DNA of 64,000 nucleotides from Thermoanaerobaculia bacterium (GTDB taxonomy: Bacteria > Acidobacteriota > Thermoanaerobaculia > Multivoradales > J023): assembly GCA_030431255.1 (NCBI GenBank), contig JAUIJL010000017.1, positions 62,001 through 126,000 of the forward strand. Direction: 5' to 3'. A model generated the notes under the pieces. It worked only from the letters and a program-made list of their open reading frames with translations, was not told the origin of the DNA and did no database searches. The translations under genes were made by a program, and so were the position numbers. This document shows positions 1 through 7,469 of the stretch, piece after piece (within the stretch, counting starts at the first letter, position 1; every line of letters begins with the position of its first letter).

Positions 1-153
1 CTCGTCGAAGGCACGATTGCGGTGTCGAGCCAGCCGGATGGTGGCTTGAATAACGGCGGGGGTGGCGAGGGCAAAGAAAGCTGCTTGCTCGGCCAGCAGA
101 GAGACCTTGTTGGCGAGGTGGGGCCGTTCGGCTGAGTGTGGTTTGGGAGTCAA
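1..153 (-). CDS. possible partial CDS running off the left edge
   Basis: On the minus strand an open frame reads in from a stop near 175. From a possible TTG at 153 it continues past the left edge. The visible residues include an alanine/leucine-rich helical stretch (LLAEQAAFFALATPAVIQ) followed by a basic segment (RLARHRNRAF), which looks more like protein than noise. No ATG or good ribosome binding site is visible and the function is unknown. The rest of 1-413 shows nothing convincing on either strand; it should hold the promoter of the acyltransferase operon. Confidence 0.25.
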   Translation of the reverse strand, partial: MTPKPHSAERPHLANKVSLLAEQAAFFALATPAVIQATIRLARHRNRAFDE

Positions 154-413
154 AGGATTCCTAGGTTACGGACTCCAGGGATTCGATCAGCTCGGCACGT
201 ATCGAGCGAACGCAGTGTCCGCCCTAGGATATCCGCTCTCAGCCCCGACGGGTATCGAGGTGTCTCGGCACACTTTTTCTTTCCGCTCCGGTTTCTTCAT
301 GTTCTTTATCTAACCGTTATTGGAGCTTGATCCCAGCTTCAATCCAGCTGCCTAATCTGGATCGGCGTCACGCCGACGCGGCAGATGCGTCCTGTCGACG
401 CGAAGGATTGAAT

Positions 414-1292
414 GTGTCTCCTCCCATCAGCTCTGTCACGACCCCCGAAGCACCGTCTACGAATCTTCACCTTGGACCTGCACTACCGCCGTCCCTAGGT
501 CGAGACCTGCGGTATTTCAATGACCGTCCGGTGACCCGGGCGGTGACCCGATTCGGGTTGGCTTTGGCACGGCGGGTCGTCCTTTCGGTCGAGGGAGTGG
601 AGCACATCTCCGGGGATCGGGACCCCTTCGTGGTGGCGGCCAATCACAGCCAGCGTTTGGAAGCGGTTTTGGTGCCGACGGTGCTGGTGGCGCTCCGGAA
701 CGGACGGCAAATCCACTTCATGGCGGATTGGCCGATGCTGATGGTGCCCGGTGTGGGTTTGATCTATCGCTGTGGCGAGGTGATTCCGGTGTTCGGCAAG
801 AGTGCCCGTCCGGCGTTCCTGAACCGCCTCAAACCGATCTATCGGCGCCGATTCCGTGGTTTGGTGGCCGTGGACGACGAAAGCCCAGGCAACGAAAGCC
901 CAGGTCACGAAAGCCCAGGTACCGAGCAGAACGCTTGGCAGGTGGCGGCGGGTTTGTTGCGTCGGGGCAAATCGGTGGGTGTGTTTCCCGAAGGCACCAT
1001 GAATCGAGATCCCAATCGACTCCTTCGCGGACGCACCACGGTCGCTCGCTTGGCGATCGAAAACGGTGTTTCCGTGGTGCCGGTCGGTATCCGCTTCCCG
1101 GCCGCGCAAGATCGGCCGATCCGCGATGTGGATGCGATGACCATTCACATCGGAGAGTCTTTGTCGCCACCGTCGCCCGGAGCTGATCGTTCTCGGATCC
1201 AGGCATTCCATGCCGAGATCATGGGGCGTATTTCGCAGCTGTCGGGCAAGTCTTGGAACCCCGAGAGTCCTCGAAGAACGAGCAGGAGTTGA
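414..1292 (+). CDS. PlsC-like 1-acyl-glycerol-3-phosphate acyltransferase family protein
   Basis: Likely membrane-associated acyltransferase that transfers an acyl chain from acyl-ACP or acyl-CoA to a hydroxyl group. The PlsC block is visible: NHSQRLE near residues 77-83 and FPEGTM near 191-196. The family's catalytic HX4D is HX4E here (H78...E83), so the acidic residue is substituted. Start GTG 414 is chosen because GAAGGA lies six bases upstream; a longer TTG start at 327 has no ribosome site and adds unconserved residues. A 15-bp tandem repeat (878-922) encodes three ESPG-x units near residues 156-170, between the conserved blocks. Four bases separate it from the next gene, a FeeM-like acyltransferase, and an MMPL exporter follows, so it probably acts in a specialised lipid pathway rather than core phospholipid synthesis (inference). 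Confidence 0.85.
   Translation: MSPPISSVTTPEAPSTNLHLGPALPPSLGRDLRYFNDRPVTRAVTRFGLALARRVVLSVEGVEHISGDRDPFVVAANHSQRLEAVLVPTVLVALRNGRQIHFMADWPMLMVPGVGLIYRCGEVIPVFGKSARPAFLNRLKPIYRRRFRGLVAVDDESPGNESPGHESPGTEQNAWQVAAGLLRRGKSVGVFPEGTMNRDPNRLLRGRTTVARLAIENGVSVVPVGIRFPAAQDRPIRDVDAMTIHIGESLSPPSPGADRSRIQAFHAEIMGRISQLSGKSWNPESPRRTSRS
878..922 (+). repeat. 15-bp in-frame tandem repeat, 3 copies
   Basis: Three copies of ACGAAAGCCCAGG plus two variable bases lie head to tail inside the PlsC-like gene. Being 15 bp long, they keep the frame and add ESPG-x units between the conserved blocks of the acyltransferase. Confidence 0.9.
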
Positions 1293-1296
1293 GATC

Positions 1297-1953
1297 ATGG
1301 CCCTTAGAAAAGAGCTGACGGTGCGAAAGTTGGAAGATGAGCCGACCCGGCAGAAGGCTTTGGCGGTGTTGGAAAGTGTGTATCGCACGGAAAAAGGGTG
1401 GGTGGCCGATCCCGACAGCCTGTTGCCGGCGTCTGACCTCAACAATCCGGCGGTGTCTTGGTTTGTGGCCGAGCGCAACGGCGAGGCGATCGGAGTCACC
1501 CGGGTGCTCTACGAGATTCCTTTCGAGCTCTACGGCAACTATGGGTTTCAGCTCGAGAATCCCGGTCTCGACGTCGAGGCCTTCGTGCGCAACAACCGCA
1601 TCGCCGAGGTCGGCAGATTCGCCGTCTTGCCCGAATACCGCAACAAAATCCTGGTCGCCGCCATTCTCATGCGCGCGGCCGCCACGGAAACCGTGGAGCG
1701 GCGATTCACCCACTTCATCACCGACGTCTTCGCCGCGGACCCCAACAGCCCCTACCAATTCCATCGCAGGATCCTGGGTTTCGAGACCGTTGCCACCCAC
1801 GACCACGGTGAGCTGGACATGGAATCGAAACGTATCACTATGTTGCTCGACCTTCAGGCTGCTTATCGGCGCTTGAAGCGGGGCAAGAATTGGATTTTCC
1901 GCTACATCACCCAGGGCTGGAACGAGCAAGTCCTAGAGCAGCTTTCCGCTTAG
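1297..1953 (+). CDS. FeeM-like / GNAT-fold N-acyltransferase
   Basis: A 218-residue protein of the acyl-homoserine-lactone-synthase/GNAT superfamily, most like FeeM N-acyl amino acid synthases, which join an acyl-ACP chain to an amine. Evidence: an alternating beta/alpha pattern, the acetyl-donor-binding type segment EVGRFAVLPEYRNK (about residues 98-111), and a closing segment with FHRRILGFE typical of GNAT folds. ATG 1297 follows GGAG about ten bases upstream and lies four bases after the PlsC-like gene. The pairing with an O-acyltransferase resembles OlsB/OlsA ornithine-lipid synthesis, which suggests an acylated amine or amino-acid lipid product. Substrate cannot be read from sequence; a general GNAT acetyltransferase is the alternative. 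Confidence 0.75.
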   Translation: MALRKELTVRKLEDEPTRQKALAVLESVYRTEKGWVADPDSLLPASDLNNPAVSWFVAERNGEAIGVTRVLYEIPFELYGNYGFQLENPGLDVEAFVRNNRIAEVGRFAVLPEYRNKILVAAILMRAAATETVERRFTHFITDVFAADPNSPYQFHRRILGFETVATHDHGELDMESKRITMLLDLQAAYRRLKRGKNWIFRYITQGWNEQVLEQLSA

Positions 1954-1963
1954 CTCCCAAATC

Positions 1964-4546
1964 ATGAGGCAGCAATGGATGGGTTTGGCCGGCCGTCGAC
2001 CCCTGGCGGTCTTGGCCGTCGCGTTGGTGGTGGCGGTGGGTGCCGGGTTTGCCGCCACGACCTTGCGGTTGGAAACGGATTTATTTTCCTTGGTGCCTCG
2101 AGACAATCCGATTGTTTCGGAATTCCGTCTGACCGTGCAGCGCTTCGGTTCCCTGGATCTGATGCTCTTGGCGGTGGAGCTCCCCAAACCGAGCGACGAC
2201 GGGGATCGCGCGGAGCTTGAACGGGAAGCGGTCTTTGTCTTCGCGGATCTGTTGGCCGCGGAGCTGAGGGCCCTGCCGCAAATCGATTGGCTCGAATACC
2301 GCTTGGAAGACGTCGTGCAAGCGGCCGGCGACCTGGTGTCCTGGGCGCCCATGGTCATGGACGACCAAGGCTTTGAGCGCTTTCTCAGCAGAATCGAGTC
2401 CCGGGAAGGCTTGGATCGGGCCGCGGCCGAGCTGGCGCAAGCCATGCGCTCTCCCGCGGATTTACCCCGCAAGCGGTTGCGATTGATGGACCCCTTGGAC
2501 ATGGTGCCGTCGGCATTGCGCCGTCTCGACATGGCCGAGCAGCGGTTCGACGTGGACACCGGTTATTTGATCGATCCAAAGAAAACCCTTCTTTTGATGG
2601 TCATGGGGCCGTCGGACGCGCCCGCCAACCTACCGTTTTCCAAGCAGCTGTTGGCGGATCTTCGGGCAGCGGGGGAGCGGGCGGAGCAGGCTTGGCGTGA
2701 GAGCGGTCAGGATCTCGAGCTGCCCACGCCGGCCCTCATGCCCGCGGGCGGTCACGTGATCGCCGCTGAGGATGGACGGTTGATCGGGCGAGACTTAGCC
2801 TTCGGCACCTTGCTGACCTTGGTGTCGGTGGTGGTGTTGTTCGCATGGGCGTTCGGCCGGGTGAGAGCCCTCAGCGTGGCCTTTGTGCCGCTGCTGCTCG
2901 GATTGGTGATCACCGCCGGCGCGGCGGCTCTGGTGTTGGGTCGGCTCAACGCAGTGACGGCGGCCTTTGGCGCGTTGCTTCTGGGTCTGGGCATCGACTT
3001 CGTGATCGTGCTCTACGGTCGATATCTCGAGCTCAGGAGCCAGGGAAACAATCACACTCACGCCCTGAGCCTTTGCGCTGAGCATACGGTGCCGAGCATC
3101 CTGCTGGGAGCGGCCACCACGGCGGTCACCTTCTTCGCATTCCTGGTGTCGGACTTCGCCGGCTTGTGGGAGCTGGGGGTTTTGACCGGCGGCGGTATTT
3201 TGATTGTCGCGGTGACGGTGCTCTGGGTGCTGCCGGCGTTTCTGACCCGGGTCGAAGGCCGAGCGGAACGACAGGGTTCAAAGAAACAAGAGCGATTCGA
3301 GCTGCGCGCCTTCGGCGCCCGTCGACTCTTCGAATGGAGCCTGCGGCACCCCCGCTCGGCCTTGGTGATGAATCTTGCGCTGTCCTTAGTGTTGGGCTTC
3401 TTTGCCTTTCAAATCAAATACGACTCGAATGTGCTGTCCATGCGCTCGTCGAAGAACTTCGGCGCCGTGAATCAACAGCGGATCGTCGACGCTTTCGGTC
3501 TGCGCTTCACCCCGTTCATGGTGCGCGTGGACGGCGCCGACGAAGAGGCGGTGTTGGCCAAGGGCTCGGAGATCTACTCGCGGTTGGCACCCTTGGCCGA
3601 TGGTCATGCCTTGGCCCGAGTCGACGGTGTCGTGCACCTGCTGCCGCCTTTCGAGCTGCAACGGGAACGACTGTCGGCCATCCGCGAAGCTTTGGATCGA
3701 CGATCCGCCGACGCCGCCACGATTCGACAAGAGCTCGAGCAAGCCCTCGCCGGCCAAGGTCTGAAACCAGCCGCCTTCTCCCGTGGCCTCGACCAGCTCG
3801 AAGCGGCCCTAGCCTTGGAGCAACCACGCGGGCCGTCGGCTTTGCTGGAGTCCGGCCTCGGACCCTGGGCACAGCGGTATTTCTCATTCCATGAGCACGG
3901 TGTGTCGACGGTGATCTACGGCTATCCCCCGAGCTCTCGCCGAGAGGTGCCGGCGGCCTTGGTCCAGGAGCTGGCGGACGTGGGGGCCGTGGTCACCGGA
4001 CCGGTGATGATTTCCGACGAGCTCAAACGGGTGGTTTGGAACGACGCCATGCTCGCCGGAGTCCTGGGCACTATCGTGGTGTTCTTATGCCTGGTTTGGG
4101 ATCTAAAAAGTTGGATCCGCGGTCTTCTGGCGCTGTTGCCCCTCGGGTTGGGACTGGTGTGGATGTTGGGGCTGATGGCCTGGATCGGCGTGCCGATGAA
4201 CTACCTCAACGTCTTCGTGCTGACCATGATCCTGGGCATCGGCGTGGACTACGGCATCCATCTTTTCCATCGTTTCGGTGAGTCCGGCGGGCTCGAATCC
4301 GCCGCGGGTCTAGCACCCGCCATCGCCGTCGCGGCCTTGACCACCCTCTGCGGATTCGGCTCACTCGTCTTCAGCCACGTGCCCGGATTGCGCTCCATGG
4401 GCTGGGCTGCCATGCTCGGGGTGGTGTCGGTAGCGTGGTTGACCCTCACCCTTTTGCCGGCTTGTTTGCAGTGGTGGGCGCAACGAGGGCGCCTCAAGAC
4501 CCAGGCGACGGCTGCGGCTGAGACGACGGTTCCGGCCGAGGGGTGA
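1964..4546 (+). CDS. MMPL/RND-family lipid exporter (HpnN-like)
   Basis: An 860-residue inner-membrane transporter with the duplicated MMPL architecture. One N-terminal helix (residues 14-34) is followed by a periplasmic domain, a helix bundle at about 275-425, then another single helix near 465, a second periplasmic domain and a bundle at about 695-840. Each bundle has the family's charged helix: GLGIDF in the first half and GIGVDYGIH in the second, matching the proton-relay aspartates of RND/MMPL pumps. Length fits hopanoid-type HpnN exporters (about 860-890). It begins ten bases after the FeeM-like gene, so it most likely exports the lipid made by the two upstream acyltransferases (inference). 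No membrane-fusion or outer-membrane partner is nearby. Confidence 0.9.
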   Translation: MRQQWMGLAGRRPLAVLAVALVVAVGAGFAATTLRLETDLFSLVPRDNPIVSEFRLTVQRFGSLDLMLLAVELPKPSDDGDRAELEREAVFVFADLLAAELRALPQIDWLEYRLEDVVQAAGDLVSWAPMVMDDQGFERFLSRIESREGLDRAAAELAQAMRSPADLPRKRLRLMDPLDMVPSALRRLDMAEQRFDVDTGYLIDPKKTLLLMVMGPSDAPANLPFSKQLLADLRAAGERAEQAWRESGQDLELPTPALMPAGGHVIAAEDGRLIGRDLAFGTLLTLVSVVVLFAWAFGRVRALSVAFVPLLLGLVITAGAAALVLGRLNAVTAAFGALLLGLGIDFVIVLYGRYLELRSQGNNHTHALSLCAEHTVPSILLGAATTAVTFFAFLVSDFAGLWELGVLTGGGILIVAVTVLWVLPAFLTRVEGRAERQGSKKQERFELRAFGARRLFEWSLRHPRSALVMNLALSLVLGFFAFQIKYDSNVLSMRSSKNFGAVNQQRIVDAFGLRFTPFMVRVDGADEEAVLAKGSEIYSRLAPLADGHALARVDGVVHLLPPFELQRERLSAIREALDRRSADAATIRQELEQALAGQGLKPAAFSRGLDQLEAALALEQPRGPSALLESGLGPWAQRYFSFHEHGVSTVIYGYPPSSRREVPAALVQELADVGAVVTGPVMISDELKRVVWNDAMLAGVLGTIVVFLCLVWDLKSWIRGLLALLPLGLGLVWMLGLMAWIGVPMNYLNVFVLTMILGIGVDYGIHLFHRFGESGGLESAAGLAPAIAVAALTTLCGFGSLVFSHVPGLRSMGWAAMLGVVSVAWLTLTLLPACLQWWAQRGRLKTQATAAAETTVPAEG

Positions 4547-4628
4547 CGCGGGGCTAGCGAAGCGGCTCAAAACGAGATAGTTGGTCGAGCCCTTCAGACT
4601 TGGGTAGAGTATCTGCGGAGGCCTGCCA

Positions 4629-5390
4629 ATGACCCGACACCTATTCCACAGCTCCCCGAATCGCGAAATTCTGTCCCGAGCGTCCAGTTTTCACGTCATC
4701 CTCACGTTTCTGCTGACCCTGTTTTGCCCCGGAGCTATGCTCGCCCAAGACGCTTCCGAGTCGCGGGTCGACGGTATCGATGTCTCCCATCACAATCACG
4801 GGGTGGATTGGCACGCGGTGAAGGCGGCTGGATTCAGCTTTGCGTACATCAAGGCGACCGAAGGCGTCGACTCCCTCGATCCGAGATTTGCCGAGCATTG
4901 GCAGAATACCGCCGACGCGGAGCTGCCCCGTGGCGCCTATCACTTCTACGTCACCGAAGACGATCCCAACGAGCAGGCGGACTTTTTCCTGAGCACCGTG
5001 CCCGCCGACGATTCGGGGGATCTCATCCCCGTGGTCGACGTGGAGCTCATCGGCCACGGCACGACCGGCGATTGGGTGGACGACCTCAAGGTCTTCCTCA
5101 ATCGGCTCGAGAGCCACTTCGGGCTCAAGCCGATGATCTACACCAGCCCCAATTTTTGGAACGCCGATGTGGACGCGGACTTCAGCGAATACCCCCTCTG
5201 GATTGCCGAATACGAAGTCGACTCACCGACCCTGGCAGAGGGCTGGAGCGCCTGGCATGTGTGGCAGTGGGCTGAGGATCAAACGGTGGACGGGGTCGAA
5301 AAAGGCGTGGACATCAACACGTTGCCGAACGGCTCCACGCTCGACACTCTCCGATTGCCCCGGCCCGAGCCGACGGCCTCAGATCCCTAG
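4629..5390 (+). CDS. secreted GH25 lysozyme (muramidase)
   Basis: A 253-residue glycoside hydrolase family 25 enzyme that cleaves the MurNAc-GlcNAc bond of peptidoglycan. Conserved blocks appear in order: GIDVSHHN near 49-56, FAYIKATEG near 71-79, GAYHFY near 102-107, and the catalytic D-x-E in VVDVEL near 136-141. The N-terminus has a basic region and a hydrophobic core ending in MLAQ before the mature domain, consistent with export. The gene stands alone between the MMPL operon and the convergent acetyl-CoA hydrolase gene. It is full length for the catalytic domain, with no added cell-wall binding repeats. Confidence 0.92.
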   Translation: MTRHLFHSSPNREILSRASSFHVILTFLLTLFCPGAMLAQDASESRVDGIDVSHHNHGVDWHAVKAAGFSFAYIKATEGVDSLDPRFAEHWQNTADAELPRGAYHFYVTEDDPNEQADFFLSTVPADDSGDLIPVVDVELIGHGTTGDWVDDLKVFLNRLESHFGLKPMIYTSPNFWNADVDADFSEYPLWIAEYEVDSPTLAEGWSAWHVWQWAEDQTVDGVEKGVDINTLPNGSTLDTLRLPRPEPTASDP

Positions 5391-5421
5391 CCCGTCACCT
5401 TGCTCCGAGGCGGCGGGGCGC

Positions 5422-7311
5422 TCAGGGCTGATCGACGACCTCGTCGAGGGCGAATTCCACCACCGCGACCCCGCGCTCGAAGCGGATGGTTTTGCCGACG
5501 CCCAGGTCTTCCAGCAGGGAGAACATGCGGTTGTTCTCCGCCAACATCTCGGCGGTGAAACCATGGACGCCGCGTTCCCGGGCCACTCGCACTAGCTTCT
5601 TCATCAGGGCCGTGCCGATGCCCTGACCTTGGTCGCGCTCGTTGACCAACACGGTGAATTCGGCTTTGTCGGAGCGGGGATCCCGAAAGTAGCGCACCGC
5701 ACCGACAATCCGTTCCCGGGCTTGGGAGTCGTCCACCGCGCAGATAGCCATGGCGGAGTCATAGTCGATGTGGGCCAGGCCTTGCATCATTTGGCGGGGC
5801 GGAAAATTCGCCGTCGACAGAAAGCGGAAGTAGCTCGACTGGTCGGAGTGGGCGTAGAAGAATTCCCGCAGCAGGTCTTCGTCGGTTTCTTTGAACGGGC
5901 GCATCAACAGCTTCCGGCCCGTGTGGGTTTGAAACCGCTCTTCCAGGTCGATGGGGTAAGCCTGGGCCGTGCTGGTGACGAGGAGTTGCTGATTCTCGAT
6001 GTAACCGCAAGCTTTGGCGTCGAGCAGCAGCTGCTCGCGGAATTTGGGGTGGGCAATGCTGATCAACGCCAGCGCTCGATGTCGGATGCTCTTGCCGTGC
6101 AGGTGAGCGATGCCGTATTCGGTGACCACGTAGTGCACGTCGCCGCGGGTGGTGACGACCCCGGCGCCCTCGGACAGCCGGGTGACGATGCGCGAGACCT
6201 TACCGCCGCAGGCGGTGGACGGCAGGGCGATCACCGGCTTGCCACCCTCGGAACGAGCAGCTCCCCGAATGAAATCCACTTGGCCGCCGATGCCGCTGTA
6301 AAACTTATGACCGATGGAATCCGCGCAGACCTGGCCCGTGAGGTCGACCTCGAGGGCTGAGTTCACCGCCACCATCTTCCGGTTCTGGGCCACCAGGAAT
6401 GGATCGTTGGTGTATTGAGAGGGACGGAACTCAATCAACGGGTTGTCGTCCACAAAGTCGTAAAGGGAGCGGCTGCCCATAACGAAGCTGGTGACGATTT
6501 TCTTGCGATGCAGGGTTTTGCGGCGGTTGTTGACGACCCCTTTTTGAATCAACGCCAGAAGCCCGTCGGAGAACATCTCCGTGTGCACGCCGAGGTCTTC
6601 TTTGTCCTCAAGATTCGCCAAGACGGCATCGGGAATCGCGCCGATCCCCAATTGTAGGGTGGAGCCGTCCTCGATCAACGAAGCCGTGTAACGGCCGATG
6701 GCGGCATTGACAGAGTTGATCTCGGGCCTCGGTAGCTCCGGAAGGGCTTCGTCGAGCAATAGGATTCGATCGATCTCGTCCAGGTGGATCAAGCCGTCGC
6801 CGTGAATCCGGGGCATCTGGGGGTTGATCTGAGCCACCACCAGATTGGCCGCCTCCGTCGCTGACTTGACGATGTCTACCGACACTCCATAGCTACAAAA
6901 ACCGTGGCGATCCGGGGGAGAAAGGTGGACCAAAGCCACGTCCACGGGCACGGCTCCGGACTTGAAAAGCGCCGGGATCTCCGACAAAAAAATCGGTGTG
7001 TAGTCGGCGCGACATTCCTGAACCGCCTTCCGAGCGTTGGCACCGATGAAAAAATTCGAGTGGCGAATGCGGTCGACCAACCGCTCCTCGGTGGTCGGGT
7101 CGAGCCCTAGGGTCAGCAAGTGCATCAGCTCGACGTCGTGGAGCTCGGGAGCGTAGTCCGCCAGGGCCCGCAGTAGCTCCGAAGGCACCGCGGCGCCGGA
7201 GCCCACGAAGACTCGATGTCCGGGTCGAATCACACGGACCGCTTCGTCCGCCGAGCAAATCTTGGCGCGATGTTGCTCGTTCCAATGTGGGTCCAGATTA
7301 TCGATATCCAT
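5422..7311 (-). CDS. acetyl-CoA hydrolase/CoA-transferase fused to GNAT acetyltransferase
   Basis: A 629-residue two-domain protein. Residues 1-450 are an acetyl-CoA hydrolase/4-hydroxybutyrate CoA-transferase-type domain, with the glycine-rich CoA loop GIGGQVDFIRGA and the VTEYGIAHL segment typical of the C-terminal half, where a glutamate forms the acyl-enzyme. Residues from about 455 (RKLLMRPFKETDED) to the end are a GNAT domain with the acetyl-CoA loop DQGQGIGTALMKKL. This domain order is known in other bacteria, where protein acetylation and acyl-CoA metabolism may be linked. ATG 7311 is the first start in frame. A terminator-like hairpin upstream separates it from the next minus-strand gene. 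Confidence 0.9.
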   Translation of the reverse strand: MDIDNLDPHWNEQHRAKICSADEAVRVIRPGHRVFVGSGAAVPSELLRALADYAPELHDVELMHLLTLGLDPTTEERLVDRIRHSNFFIGANARKAVQECRADYTPIFLSEIPALFKSGAVPVDVALVHLSPPDRHGFCSYGVSVDIVKSATEAANLVVAQINPQMPRIHGDGLIHLDEIDRILLLDEALPELPRPEINSVNAAIGRYTASLIEDGSTLQLGIGAIPDAVLANLEDKEDLGVHTEMFSDGLLALIQKGVVNNRRKTLHRKKIVTSFVMGSRSLYDFVDDNPLIEFRPSQYTNDPFLVAQNRKMVAVNSALEVDLTGQVCADSIGHKFYSGIGGQVDFIRGAARSEGGKPVIALPSTACGGKVSRIVTRLSEGAGVVTTRGDVHYVVTEYGIAHLHGKSIRHRALALISIAHPKFREQLLLDAKACGYIENQQLLVTSTAQAYPIDLEERFQTHTGRKLLMRPFKETDEDLLREFFYAHSDQSSYFRFLSTANFPPRQMMQGLAHIDYDSAMAICAVDDSQARERIVGAVRYFRDPRSDKAEFTVLVNERDQGQGIGTALMKKLVRVARERGVHGFTAEMLAENNRMFSLLEDLGVGKTIRFERGVAVVEFALDEVVDQP

Positions 7312-7404
7312 CTCGTAGCCTCGGGAAAGTCAGAGATCAATCAGGCGTGGGCGAGCTTGTCATGCCTCATGGGGCTTTGTGTGAAGAGGAGCGAAACATG
7401 GACG

Positions 7405-7438
7405 AAAAAACGCGCCGCCGACGAATCGGCGACGCGTT
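7405..7438 (-). terminator. Rho-independent terminator of the FG-GAP/DUF11 gene
   Basis: On the minus strand a 13-bp stem with one G-U-type mismatch (7409-7421 with 7426-7438) closes a UUCG loop and is followed by a run of six T. It lies 32 bases past the stop of the giant secreted protein. Confidence 0.85.
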
Positions 7439-7469
7439 GAGCTTCGATCCAGCTATTGGATACGGACCG

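Noticed and set aside
495-1499. Long minus-strand open frame opposite the acyltransferase genes
   Set aside because: Lacks domains and runs through two well-supported genes on the other strand; a GC-rich shadow.
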